Positions 1 through 5,946 are shown, counted from the first letter of the stretch. The stretch is 7,849 bases of DNA from an uncultured Actinomycetes bacterium (GCA_903941145.1 CAJANQ010000572.1:1-7849); one strand, 5' to 3'. The notes: generated by a model from the sequence alone, not told the origin. A program made the numbers and translations.

Positions 1-1514
1 CGACGGTGCCGCACCGGGTCCCACCACCGTTCGTCGGTGCACCACGGCCCGGCCCAGGCCCGCAGGTCGCGCCACGGTCCGCCGTCGAGCGCGCACCGGA
101 CCGGTGCAGCAGTCGCCCGGCCGCGGCCACCGACCCCGATGCGCTCCCCCGCCGTGTCGACCACCCGGGCGGGCCGGGGCGGGGACCACACCACGGCGGG
201 GTGCGGGGGTGGGACCTGCCCCGGCCACGGCGAGTCGTCGCGGGCACCGGCGCCTGCCCCATGGGCGACCGTCTCATGGGCGACAAGGTCGAACGGCACC
301 AGCCGGTACTGCTCGGCCGGGGTGCGACCCCCCTGCCACTCGGGGGCGGTGACCGACTCGGGGCCGAGCAGCGCCTGGACCCGGGCGACGGCGCGGCGCA
401 CCCGGTCGAGCGCGGCACGCCGGTCGCCCCAGAGCCCGAGCTGGGTGCCGGTGGCCCCGCGCACGTCCTGGGGGTGCAGCTCGATGCGGGCGATGGCCCC
501 CGGACCGTGGGCCGCACCGGTCAGCCAGCCGTCGAGCTGCCAGCGGACCCGTTGGGCCACCGCGGCGGCGTCCAGGTCGCCCTCGTGGCGCCACGACCGT
601 TCGAGCACCGTGCCCGACGTGGTGGTGACGACCACCAGTACCCGGTCGGCCACGAGCGCACCGGCGGCGAGACCGGCGACGAGCCGCTCGGCCATGGCCT
701 TGACCACGAACGCCGCCTGGTCGACCCGCTCCAGGGGCGGGTCGGGCTCGACCTCGACCGACAGGTCGGCGGGCGGGTCGGCCAGGACCGGGCGCCGGTG
801 CTCGTCGCCGGTGGCGACCTGGTGGAGCTCCAGGCCGGCCGGGCCGAACCGGTCCAGGACGTCCGCTGCCGGGAGTGCGGCGAACCGGCCGGCCGTCCGC
901 AGGCCGAGGCGGGCCAGCGTGGCGCACACGGGGTCGGCCGGGTCGGGGTGCAGGCGGCCGACGGGGAGCGGGGCCAGGAACTCGGCGCTCGCCCCGGGCG
1001 GGACCACCAGCGGGCGGCGGCCACCGTGGCGGGCCACCGACTCCTCGGCCGCGAGCGCAGCCGCACGCGGGCCGTCGGCCACACCGACCCCCACGACCGG
1101 ACGGCCCAGGTCGGCGAGCGCCCCGAGGACCAGTGCGAGGACCTCCTTGGCGAGCGGACGGTCGCCACCGTGGAGGCGGGAGGGCCCGACGGTGGGGACG
1201 GCACAACGCCCGGGGCCGGCGACCTCGAGCCGAGGGGCGACCTGCTCCATGGCGACGAGCACCCGCTCGAACACACGGGCGTCCCGGCCGGGGTCGTGGT
1301 CGTGGAGCTCGAGCGACGGGCACCGGGCCTGGGCCTCGCGACGGCGGAGCCCGGGGACGACCCCCTCGCCGCGGGCCGCCGGGCCCGAGGCCAGCACGCG
1401 GTTGGCCCGCAGGACCGCGACCGGCAGGTCGGGCGGGCGCTCGAGCGCGACGACGGGCCAGTCGGCGCACCACACGGCCAGCAGCCGGGAGGGGCCGTCG
1501 GCCACCGCCGTCAT
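1..1514 (-). CDS. imuB: ImuB, catalytically inactive Y-family polymerase homologue (3' end cut by window edge)
   Basis: Known role: ImuB is the hub of the ImuA-ImuB-DnaE2 mutasome, tethering the error-prone polymerase DnaE2 to the beta clamp after DNA damage. Seen: 504 in-frame codons without a stop, open at the left edge. The N-terminus (LLAVWCADWPVV, residues 11-22) replaces the Y-family D-x-D-x-F-F motif, with Cys where the first metal-binding Asp should be. The second acidic motif is also absent: residues 108-117 read TVGPSRLHGG, an ImuB-type sequence. A helix-hairpin-helix-like thumb follows at about 195-236, a little-finger-like region at about 250-350, and a clamp-binding motif QLGLWG at 358-363, matching the QLPLWG motif of mycobacterial ImuB. 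The last visible residues, DERWWDPVRHR, resemble the usual ImuB C-terminus, so little is probably missing. The ATG start overlaps the imuA stop (ATGA), implying translational coupling. No DnaE2 gene is visible here. Confidence 0.93.
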   Translation of the reverse strand, partial: MTAVADGPSRLLAVWCADWPVVALERPPDLPVAVLRANRVLASGPAARGEGVVPGLRRREAQARCPSLELHDHDPGRDARVFERVLVAMEQVAPRLEVAGPGRCAVPTVGPSRLHGGDRPLAKEVLALVLGALADLGRPVVGVGVADGPRAAALAAEESVARHGGRRPLVVPPGASAEFLAPLPVGRLHPDPADPVCATLARLGLRTAGRFAALPAADVLDRFGPAGLELHQVATGDEHRRPVLADPPADLSVEVEPDPPLERVDQAAFVVKAMAERLVAGLAAGALVADRVLVVVTTTSGTVLERSWRHEGDLDAAAVAQRVRWQLDGWLTGAAHGPGAIARIELHPQDVRGATGTQLGLWGDRRAALDRVRRAVARVQALLGPESVTAPEWQGGRTPAEQYRLVPFDLVAHETVAHGAGAGARDDSPWPGQVPPPHPAVVWSPPRPARVVDTAGERIGVGGRGRATAAPVRCALDGGPWRDLRAWAGPWCTDERWWDPVRHR

Positions 1515-2254
1515 GGCGGACCGCCCGGCAGGTCGACCTGCACCCGACGGGGCCGCGCCGCGCCGCGGCGGCCGGAGCACTCGACGGTCAGACGGCCGGC
1601 CGACAGGTGCCCCCAGCCCTGGCCGATGCCGGACCACTCGGACCCGACGACCTCGAGCCGCACGTCGGCCAGACCGGACCAGCCGCCACGCACGCCCCCG
1701 CCACCGGTCCCCGCGGCCGGGCCGACCAGGAACAGCACCGCGCCGCGCTCACGGGCCCGGGCCTGCAGCCGCCGCGCCTCGGTGGCCGTGGGCGACGGGT
1801 CGGGGCCGACCAGCACCAGGTCGACCGCGTCGACGAGGGAGGCCATGACCGCCGACCACCGGCGCACCGGCGGCTCGACCGCCACGACCCGGGAGAGGTC
1901 CCACCCGCTCGTGGCCGCGGCGGACCAGCCCAGGGTGGGGAGACCCACGCACGCCGCCCAGGCCCCCGCGCGCACCGGCGCGGCGGCGAGCGCCAGGGCA
2001 AGGGCCGGCGAGCCGCCGACCTGGACCACCGAGCCGCGCCGGAGCGCACCGTCGGGCAGGAGCTCGGCAAGGCCGGGGGCCACCGGGACGGGGGTGCCCA
2101 CGTGGACCGACGGCGCGGCGCCGGCCTGCTCGACCGCACGGCGCAGGTGGAGCACCGTGGCGCTGCGGTCCCGGGACCCGCCGTCAGGCAGCGCGGCCGG
2201 GCCGACAGGTGCAGCAGGTTCGACGGGCAGGATCCGGGCGACGGACTCGTTCAT
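1511..2254 (-). CDS. imuA: ImuA (ImuA'-type), RecA/SulA-like accessory protein of the SOS mutasome
   Basis: Known role: works with ImuB and DnaE2 in damage-induced mutagenesis and belongs to a RecA-like fold group of uncertain biochemistry. Seen: 247 residues. LRRGSVVQVGGSPALALALA (71-90) sits where RecA has its Walker A loop, but the GK[ST] signature is missing, so ATP binding is doubtful. A hydrophobic strand with an acid, DAVDLVLVGPD (142-152), resembles a Walker B region, and the C-terminal GAARPRRVQVDLP (231-243) is typical of actinobacterial ImuA. Start choice: a GTG at 2284 would add ten residues, but those codons lie inside the LexA box and promoter, so the ATG at 2254 is preferred. 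There is no Shine-Dalgarno sequence, and a -10-like GATACT ends 7 nt before this ATG, suggesting a leaderless mRNA. It is the first gene of an imuA-imuB operon. The family call rests mainly on context plus the C-terminal motif. Confidence 0.88.
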   Translation of the reverse strand: MNESVARILPVEPAAPVGPAALPDGGSRDRSATVLHLRRAVEQAGAAPSVHVGTPVPVAPGLAELLPDGALRRGSVVQVGGSPALALALAAAPVRAGAWAACVGLPTLGWSAAATSGWDLSRVVAVEPPVRRWSAVMASLVDAVDLVLVGPDPSPTATEARRLQARARERGAVLFLVGPAAGTGGGGVRGGWSGLADVRLEVVGSEWSGIGQGWGHLSAGRLTVECSGRRGAARPRRVQVDLPGGPP

Positions 2255-2261
2255 GCCGCCC

Positions 2262-2290
2262 AGTATCGAACATGTGTTCGACACGCGCCA
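2262..2290 (-). promoter_or_regulatory. Predicted imuA promoter (-35 TGGCGC, 17 bp, -10 GATACT)
   Basis: On the minus strand, GATACT (2267-2262) matches TATAAT at four of six positions. TGGCGC (2290-2285), 17 bp upstream, is a weak -35. The SOS box fills the spacer. The -10 ends 7 nt before the imuA ATG, so the start site would fall at or next to the A of the ATG. Predicted by pattern only. Confidence 0.55.
2266..2281 (-). promoter_or_regulatory. SOS box (LexA operator) of imuA-imuB
   Basis: The sequence TCGAACATGTGTTCGA has perfectly complementary TCGAAC/GTTCGA arms around a 4-bp centre. This is exactly the actinobacterial LexA consensus TCGAAC-N4-GTTCGA. It lies 11 bp upstream of the imuA ATG and overlaps the edge of the -10 candidate, so bound LexA would block the promoter. 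The inference is repression by LexA and induction by RecA after DNA damage. Confidence 0.93.
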
Positions 2291-2309
2291 TCGGGACCGT
2301 CCGTTCCCC

Positions 2310-2347
2310 CCTGGTCCCAGGCGCGCCGAAGCAGGCCCAGAGCTGGG
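2310..2347 (-). terminator. Weak inverted repeats after the Nfu-like gene
   Basis: Two short stems follow the stop codon at 2356: CCCAG-AG-CTGGG (2336-2347) and CCTGG-TC-CCAGG (2310-2321). Neither is followed by a U tract and both loops are very tight, so termination is only a guess. They separate this gene from the imuA promoter. Confidence 0.2.
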
Positions 2348-2355
2348 GAGCGGTA

Positions 2356-2688
2356 CTACTCGGCGGGTGCGCCGAACGACTCCGGCGAGGGCACCTCGAC
2401 GCCCGGCCGGTAGTACGTGTAGAGGTCGCCGATGATCTCGGCGATGCCCTCGGTGTCGGACCCACGGGTCAGGAAGACCGTGATCACGTTCGAGTTGATG
2501 TGGACCGAGTCCAGGCCACCACGCTCGAACAGACGGCGGGCCAAGATGTCCGGGGGACGGTTGTCCTCGACGGGCTGGTCCGGCCAGTAGCGCTCATGGC
2601 CCATGCCGGTGAGCGTGCGGTTGATCTCGAAGCGGACGACGCCCGGCTTGGAGGAAGGCTTCTCGATGACGGTGACCGGCTGTCCCAT
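2356..2688 (-). CDS. Nfu/NifU N-terminal-domain-like protein, 110 aa, no cysteine
   Basis: Seen: 110 residues with the layout of the Nfu N-terminal domain (Pfam Nfu_N type). An early strand VVRFEINRTLTG (17-28) is followed by PPDILARRLFERGGLDSVHI (45-64), then NVITVFL (67-73), then a helix and YRPGVEVPS (93-101). The family pattern is a 'SPLARxLFxIxGVxxVFF...ITV' core. In full-length Nfu proteins this domain precedes a CxxC Fe-S scaffold domain. Here that second domain is absent and the protein contains no cysteine at all, so it cannot bind a cluster through Cys. A role as an accessory or protein-protein domain is inference. The ATG at 2688 is chosen because the family similarity begins there; the frame stays open upstream but runs antisense through the haemoglobin gene. 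There is no Shine-Dalgarno; a TACGCT -10-like box lies 10 nt before the ATG. Divergent from the truncated haemoglobin gene. Confidence 0.8.
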   Translation of the reverse strand: MGQPVTVIEKPSSKPGVVRFEINRTLTGMGHERYWPDQPVEDNRPPDILARRLFERGGLDSVHINSNVITVFLTRGSDTEGIAEIIGDLYTYYRPGVEVPSPESFGAPAE

Positions 2689-2760
2689 AACGGACAGGAG
2701 CGTACCCGCCCTGCACCCGCGGTACAGAACTTGTCCGGACCGGTGCGGCAGGATGGACCC
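2689..2760. promoter_or_regulatory. Divergent promoter region between Nfu-like and haemoglobin genes
   Basis: This 72-bp region holds both promoters. Minus strand: TACGCT (2704-2699) precedes the Nfu-like ATG by 10 nt. Plus strand: CAGGAT (2749-2754) ends 6 nt before the haemoglobin ATG. It could be a -10 (xAnnnT) for a leaderless mRNA, or its AGGA could serve as a Shine-Dalgarno; the sequence cannot decide between them. An 8-bp palindrome GTCCGGAC lies at 2733-2740, a possible but unproven operator. Confidence 0.45.
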
Positions 2761-3276
2761 ATGAGCGACACGCCCGAACGACGCGCACCGATCCCCGTCA
2801 CCCCGGCGCGACAGGTGCCCGAGATGCCGGCCCCCGCACCGCCGTCGGCCCAGCAGCCCGACGACCCCGAGCAGACCGTCTCGGTGTTCCTGGCCGTGGG
2901 CGGGCAGGCGTTCTTCGACGACCTGGTGGCGGGGTTCTACCGGCGGGTGGCCGACGACCCGGTGCTGCTCCCTCTCTACCCCGACGCCCACGACCTGGGC
3001 CCGGCGGCCGACCGGCTCGCCAAGTTCCTGGCCCAGTACTGGGGCGGTCCGACCACCTACTCCGAGGAGCGGGGCCACCCGCGGCTGCGGATGCGCCACG
3101 TGCCGTTCACGATCGGGCCGACGGAACGCGACGCATGGCTGGCGGCGATGCTGTCCTCGCTCGACGACGTCATGCCCGGCACGCCGCTCGACGACGAGCT
3201 CAGGGACGCAGTGCACGAGCGCATGGCGGAGTACTTCACGCTCTCGGCCCAGCACCTGGTCAATGCAGAGGGCTGA
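2761..3276 (+). CDS. glbO: Group II truncated haemoglobin (trHbO / GlbO type)
   Basis: Known role: a small 2-on-2 haem globin that binds O2 tightly and is linked in mycobacteria to respiration and to NO or peroxide handling; cytosolic or membrane-associated. Seen: 171 residues. The globin core begins near residue 42 (VFLAVGGQAFFDDLVAGFY). The expected haem-pocket residues are present: Tyr60 (B10), Tyr73 (CD1, in PLYP), proximal His113 (F8, in RMRHVPF) and Trp126 (G8, in ERDAWL). The block YWGGPTTYSEERGHPRLR (93-110) is nearly identical to the block in Mycobacterium GlbO. Oddity: about 40 residues of Pro/Ala-rich sequence (for example PAPAPPSAQQP at 24-34) precede the core and are absent from the 128-residue mycobacterial protein. 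The ATG at 2761 is the only start that leaves room for a promoter; longer in-frame versions would run through the divergent gene. Confidence 0.95.
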   Translation: MSDTPERRAPIPVTPARQVPEMPAPAPPSAQQPDDPEQTVSVFLAVGGQAFFDDLVAGFYRRVADDPVLLPLYPDAHDLGPAADRLAKFLAQYWGGPTTYSEERGHPRLRMRHVPFTIGPTERDAWLAAMLSSLDDVMPGTPLDDELRDAVHERMAEYFTLSAQHLVNAEG

Positions 3277-3535
3277 CGCCGCGGACCGCACCACGGGCTG
3301 AGCCCGGGCGCGCCTCCGCCAGCAGCGCTGGAGGAGGGAGTGAGGAGGCCATCCCATCTGCGGCCCCCATCAGTGCCGTAGTCAGAATGACCCCCGCCCC
3401 GTGTCACCCGTGGGAGAGGAAGGGTGGATGGGAGGGTTTCACGAGGCGTGGCCGAAGCCACGTGGGCATCATGCCGCGTCCGCGCGGCCCGCGCCTACCT
3501 ATCCGGCCTTCAGAGGTGAGAAATCCTGACTTTTT
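3277..3535. other. 259-bp intergenic stretch without a convincing gene
   Basis: No tRNA, known riboswitch or conserved coding region was recognised. Visible structure: CGGGC-TGA-GCCCG (3294-3306), a possible weak end of the haemoglobin transcript without a U tract; a purine run at 3330-3348 containing GGAGG-like repeats; a clean hairpin CGTGGC-CGAA-GCCACG (3447-3462); and CCTGA-N6-TCAGG (3525-3540) enclosing a run of six T, which covers the stop codon of the neighbouring minus-strand gene. A 33-codon ORF with a Shine-Dalgarno-like site lies at 3428-3529 and is treated as doubtful. The haemoglobin and membrane-protein genes converge here, so this is where both transcripts should end. Confidence 0.5.
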
Positions 3536-3943
3536 TCAGGTCGTCGCGGTCGGAACCTGAACGCCGGGGCGGACGACGGCGCGGAGAGCCATCCCCGCGA
3601 CGGCCACCGAGACGACGCCCAGGACGACGTGCACGACGACGAACCCGACCGGGTGGTCACCGCCCAGGACGATGTCGAGGTCCCGCACGATCCAGACGCC
3701 GGTGGTCCAGAGTGCGAGCGCACCGACCAGCGCCGGCATGGCGCCACGGAACCAGACCAGGGAGACGGCGAGCGCGACCGCCGGTACCAGGAACGTGAGC
3801 GCCAGCAGGAGCGGGCCGATCTCGGCGTCGGCCAGCCTGATGCGGCCGGCCCACACGAACACCGTCCACGCCACCAGCAGCCACGGCCACACGTACTGGC
3901 GGGCGGTCCGGGCGGGGGCAGGGGTCACGGCGGCGGTCACCAC
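3536..3943 (-). CDS. Small integral membrane protein, four predicted helices, unknown function
   Basis: I do not recognise a named family. Seen: 135 residues if translation starts at the GTG at 3943. There are four hydrophobic segments: about 17-34 (YVWPWLLVAWTVFVWAG), 42-65 (IGPLLLALTFLVPAVALAVS), 70-87 (PALVGALALWTTGVWIV) and 99-120 (VGFVVVHVVLGVVSVAVAGM). Short polar loops, among them RIRLADAE and RDLD, separate them, and both tails are short. This hydrophobic pattern is unlikely to arise in a shadow frame, which supports a real gene. No ATG is available. Tandem GTGs at 3943 and 3940 and another at 3928 compete. TACCGT (3952-3947) ends exactly 6 nt before the GTG at 3940, favouring a leaderless start there (134 aa). 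The gene is divergent from the acyl-CoA dehydrogenase gene across 55 bp. Its function could not be inferred. Confidence 0.75.
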   Translation of the reverse strand: MVTAAVTPAPARTARQYVWPWLLVAWTVFVWAGRIRLADAEIGPLLLALTFLVPAVALAVSLVWFRGAMPALVGALALWTTGVWIVRDLDIVLGGDHPVGFVVVHVVLGVVSVAVAGMALRAVVRPGVQVPTATT

Positions 3944-3961
3944 GGCACGGTACCGCGGTCG

Positions 3962-3979
3962 GCGGGTCGGCCGACCGGC
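3962..3979. promoter_or_regulatory. Operator-like palindrome between membrane-protein and acyl-CoA dehydrogenase genes
   Basis: GGTCGGCCGACC (3965-3976) is a perfect 12-bp palindrome. Including flanks, 3962-3979 is palindromic at 16 of 18 positions. It lies almost midway between the -10-like boxes of the two divergent genes (3947-3952 minus, 3987-3992 plus), in the -35 zone of both. That is a natural place for one dimeric regulator to control both genes. No regulator gene is present in the window. Confidence 0.45.
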
Positions 3980-3986
3980 GGGGCAG

Positions 3987-3992
3987 TACCCT
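3987..3992 (+). promoter_or_regulatory. Predicted -10 box of the acyl-CoA dehydrogenase gene (leaderless)
   Basis: TACCCT fits the actinobacterial TAnnnT -10 pattern and ends 6 nt before the ATG at 3999. No Shine-Dalgarno sequence is present in CCCACC upstream of the ATG, so a transcript starting at the ATG is the simplest reading. No good -35 is visible. Confidence 0.5.
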
Positions 3993-3998
3993 CCCACC

Positions 3999-5255
3999 AT
4001 GTCTGAGCAGCCGACGATCGAGCAGTTCACCGAGGAGGCCCACGCCTTCCTCTCGGCCCACGCCGAGCCGCGTCCGCCCGCCAGCGAGTTCGTCTGGGGA
4101 CAGGGCAGCGACGACGTCGCCGTGTTCGACGAGAAGGACCGTGAGGCTGAGCTCGCCGAGGCGAACGAGGCCAAGCGCTGGCGCGGCCTGCGGTTCGACC
4201 ACGGGTTCGGCTGGATCAGCGGCCCGGAGCAGTACGGCGGCCGGGGCCTGTCCGGCAAGTACGAGAAGGCCTACGCGGCGGCCGAGGCCCAGTACCTCAC
4301 CCCGCCGATGGGCCTGTTCACGATCAGCCTCGGCATGGTCGCCCCGACGATCCTCGCCCACGGCACCGACCTGGCCAAGGACTCGTACCTGCGTGACCTC
4401 TACCGGGGCGACATGGTGGCCTGCCAGCTGTTCTCGGAGCCGGGCGCCGGGTCCGACCTGGCGTCGCTGCAGACCAAGGCCGTACGCGACGGCGACGAGT
4501 GGATCGTGACCGGCCAGAAGGTCTGGACCTCCAACGCCCACCTGAGCCAGGTCGGCGAGATCGTCTGCCGGACCGACGTCGAGATGCCCAAGCACCGCGG
4601 CCTCACGGCGTTCGTGGTCGACATGTCCGCGCCGGGCGTCGAGATCCGTCCGCTGCGCCAGATGACCGGCGGCGCCGCGTTCAACGAGGTGTTCTTCGAC
4701 GAGGTACGCATCCCCGACTCGCACCGGCTCGACGAGGTCAACAACGGCTGGAACGTGGCGCTCACGACGCTCATGAACGAGCGGGCCTCCATCGGTGCGG
4801 GCGGCGGCGGTGGCGGCGGCGTGACGAGCGCCCGTCGCATCCACGCCATGCTCGAGCACTTCGGCCTGGCCGACGACAAGGTCGTCGTGGACCAGATCGC
4901 GAAGATCTACTCGGACTTCATGGTGGCCCGGTGGACCAACCAGCGTGCCCTCGACAAGATCAAGGCCGGCGCGCTGCCCGGGCCCGAGCTGTCGACCGCG
5001 AAGCTGAGCCTGACCAACAACCTGAAGTCGTACAGCGAGTGGATCGCCGGCGTGCTGGGACCGCGGATCTGCGCCGACACCGGCGAGTGGGGCACCTACG
5101 CCTGGTCGAAGATGCTGCTCGGCGTGCCGGGCATGCGCGTCGCCGGCGGCACCGACGAGATCATGAAGAACATCGTCGCCGAGCGTGTGCTGGGGCTCCC
5201 CAAGGACCCGGGCATCGACTCGACCACGGCGTTCAAGGACCTGCGCACCAACTGA
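3999..5255 (+). CDS. Acyl-CoA dehydrogenase (FAD-dependent, FadE-like)
   Basis: Known role: alpha,beta-dehydrogenation of an acyl-CoA thioester with FAD, electrons passing to ETF; cytosolic. Seen: 418 residues, normal length. An N-terminal helical domain (about 1-138, including GWISGPEQYGGRGLS) is followed by the middle beta domain with the flavin/substrate signature ACQLFSEPGAGSDLASL (141-157) and VTGQKVWTSNA (170-180). A C-terminal helical domain ends in AGGTDEIMKNIVAERVLGLP (382-401). The catalytic Glu of medium-chain enzymes (YEGT) is replaced here by Gly (GGT, 383-385). Glu261 in LMNERASIG (258-266) sits where isovaleryl-CoA-type enzymes carry their base, so activity is still plausible. 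Odd: seven consecutive glycines (268-274) directly after it. Substrate cannot be deduced; no beta-oxidation partner or ETF gene is adjacent. Ends 10 bp from the convergent rnhB stop. Confidence 0.95.
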   Translation: MSEQPTIEQFTEEAHAFLSAHAEPRPPASEFVWGQGSDDVAVFDEKDREAELAEANEAKRWRGLRFDHGFGWISGPEQYGGRGLSGKYEKAYAAAEAQYLTPPMGLFTISLGMVAPTILAHGTDLAKDSYLRDLYRGDMVACQLFSEPGAGSDLASLQTKAVRDGDEWIVTGQKVWTSNAHLSQVGEIVCRTDVEMPKHRGLTAFVVDMSAPGVEIRPLRQMTGGAAFNEVFFDEVRIPDSHRLDEVNNGWNVALTTLMNERASIGAGGGGGGGVTSARRIHAMLEHFGLADDKVVVDQIAKIYSDFMVARWTNQRALDKIKAGALPGPELSTAKLSLTNNLKSYSEWIAGVLGPRICADTGEWGTYAWSKMLLGVPGMRVAGGTDEIMKNIVAERVLGLPKDPGIDSTTAFKDLRTN

Positions 5256-5265
5256 GCCACGTAGT

Positions 5266-5946
5266 TCAGGTCGGGAGCTTCCAGCTGCGCCGGTGCTCGG
5301 CGCACGGGCCCAGCTGGCGGATCGCCTCCAGGTGCGGCGGCGAGCCGTAGCCCTTGTTCGAGTCCCAGCCGTAGGCGGGGTACTGCCCGGCGAGGCCGAC
5401 CATGATCCCGTCGCGCTCCACCTTGGCCAGCACGCTCGCGGCGGCCACTGCGGCACAGTCCATGTCGGCCTTGACCCGCGTCGTGACCGGCGGGGCCTCC
5501 ACACCGCCCAGGTCGGGCGACAGCAGCTCCGGCGGGTCGGGCACGGTCAGCCAGTCGTGGCTGCCGTCGAGCAGCACGGCGTCGGGCACCGGGCCGGTGA
5601 GCGCAGCGGCGCCGAGCGCCCGGTGGCCCGCCAGCCGGAGCGCCCCGACGATGCCCCACTCGTCGACCTCTCCCGCGGAGGCGTGGCCGACGCCGTGCGC
5701 CAGCGCCCAGGCCCGGACCTGCGGCACGAACGACTCCCTGGCTGCCGGCGTGAGCAGTTTCGAGTCACGGACCCCCTCGACCGGCTCGGCCACGGAGCCG
5801 TCGACGACGACGAGCCCGACGGTCACTGGGCCGCCCAGCGCACCACGGCCGACCTCGTCCATCGCGCCGAGGTAGGAGCACCCCTGCGACAGGAGCTGGT
5901 GCTCGACCTCGAGGGTCGGCACCCGGGCAGGGGTTCGGGGAGCCAC
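5266..5946 (-). CDS. rnhB: Ribonuclease HII
   Basis: Known role: cleaves RNA embedded in DNA, including single ribonucleotides incorporated by polymerases, using Mg2+ or Mn2+; cytosolic. Seen: 226 residues, normal length. The metal-binding carboxylates are in place: Asp30 and Glu31 in MDEVGRGALGGPV (29-41), Asp127 in VLLDGSH (124-130) and Asp161 in VKADMDCAAVAAASVLAKV (158-176), the usual 'GD...IAAASILAKV' block. VRDSKLLTPAARE (59-71) and YGWDSNKGYGSPPHLEAI (192-209) are further family signatures. The start is a GTG at 5946. No Shine-Dalgarno is visible, and TACGGT ends 6 nt upstream, pointing to a leaderless mRNA. Convergent with the acyl-CoA dehydrogenase gene (10-bp gap, no terminator seen). 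In many bacteria rnhB sits with rplS and lepB; here it stands alone. Confidence 0.96.
   Translation of the reverse strand: MAPRTPARVPTLEVEHQLLSQGCSYLGAMDEVGRGALGGPVTVGLVVVDGSVAEPVEGVRDSKLLTPAARESFVPQVRAWALAHGVGHASAGEVDEWGIVGALRLAGHRALGAAALTGPVPDAVLLDGSHDWLTVPDPPELLSPDLGGVEAPPVTTRVKADMDCAAVAAASVLAKVERDGIMVGLAGQYPAYGWDSNKGYGSPPHLEAIRQLGPCAEHRRSWKLPT

Noticed and set aside
274..1473. Minus-strand open frames at 274-1473 and 521-1276
   Set aside because: They are other frames of the imuB region. Their translations are Arg/Pro/Ser-rich without motifs, whereas the frame from ATG 1514 reads as ImuB through to the window edge.
6..2435. Very long plus-strand open frame (809 codons) and an overlapping one at 37-1848
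   Set aside because: They lie antisense to imuB and imuA, are low-complexity Arg/Pro/Gly/Ala-rich, and show no domain. Stop codons are rare in all frames of DNA this GC-rich.
2209..2760. Longer start for the haemoglobin gene (from 2209)
   Set aside because: The extension would run antisense through the Nfu-like gene and across both promoters, and its sequence has no globin or signal features.
2689..3357. Longer minus-strand start for the Nfu-like gene (from 3357)
   Set aside because: The added region is antisense to the haemoglobin coding sequence, and family similarity begins at the ATG at 2688.
3340..3381. Thirteen-residue ORF behind a GGAGG-like tract
   Set aside because: It is too short to judge, no downstream plus-strand gene exists that it could serve as leader, and chance is likely in a purine run.
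3277..3535. tRNA or known riboswitch in the largest gap
   Set aside because: No cloverleaf with a T-loop GGTTC signature, and no TPP, cobalamin or other recognised riboswitch core, could be found on either strand.
3672..3998. Upstream extension of the acyl-CoA dehydrogenase frame
   Set aside because: It overlaps the divergent membrane-protein gene and the promoter and palindrome. The dehydrogenase N-terminus fits the ATG at 3999.
3657..5504. 615-codon minus-strand frame opposite the acyl-CoA dehydrogenase
   Set aside because: It is antisense to a clear enzyme gene, rich in Arg, Gly and Ala, and crosses rnhB and the membrane-protein gene. It is a composition artefact.
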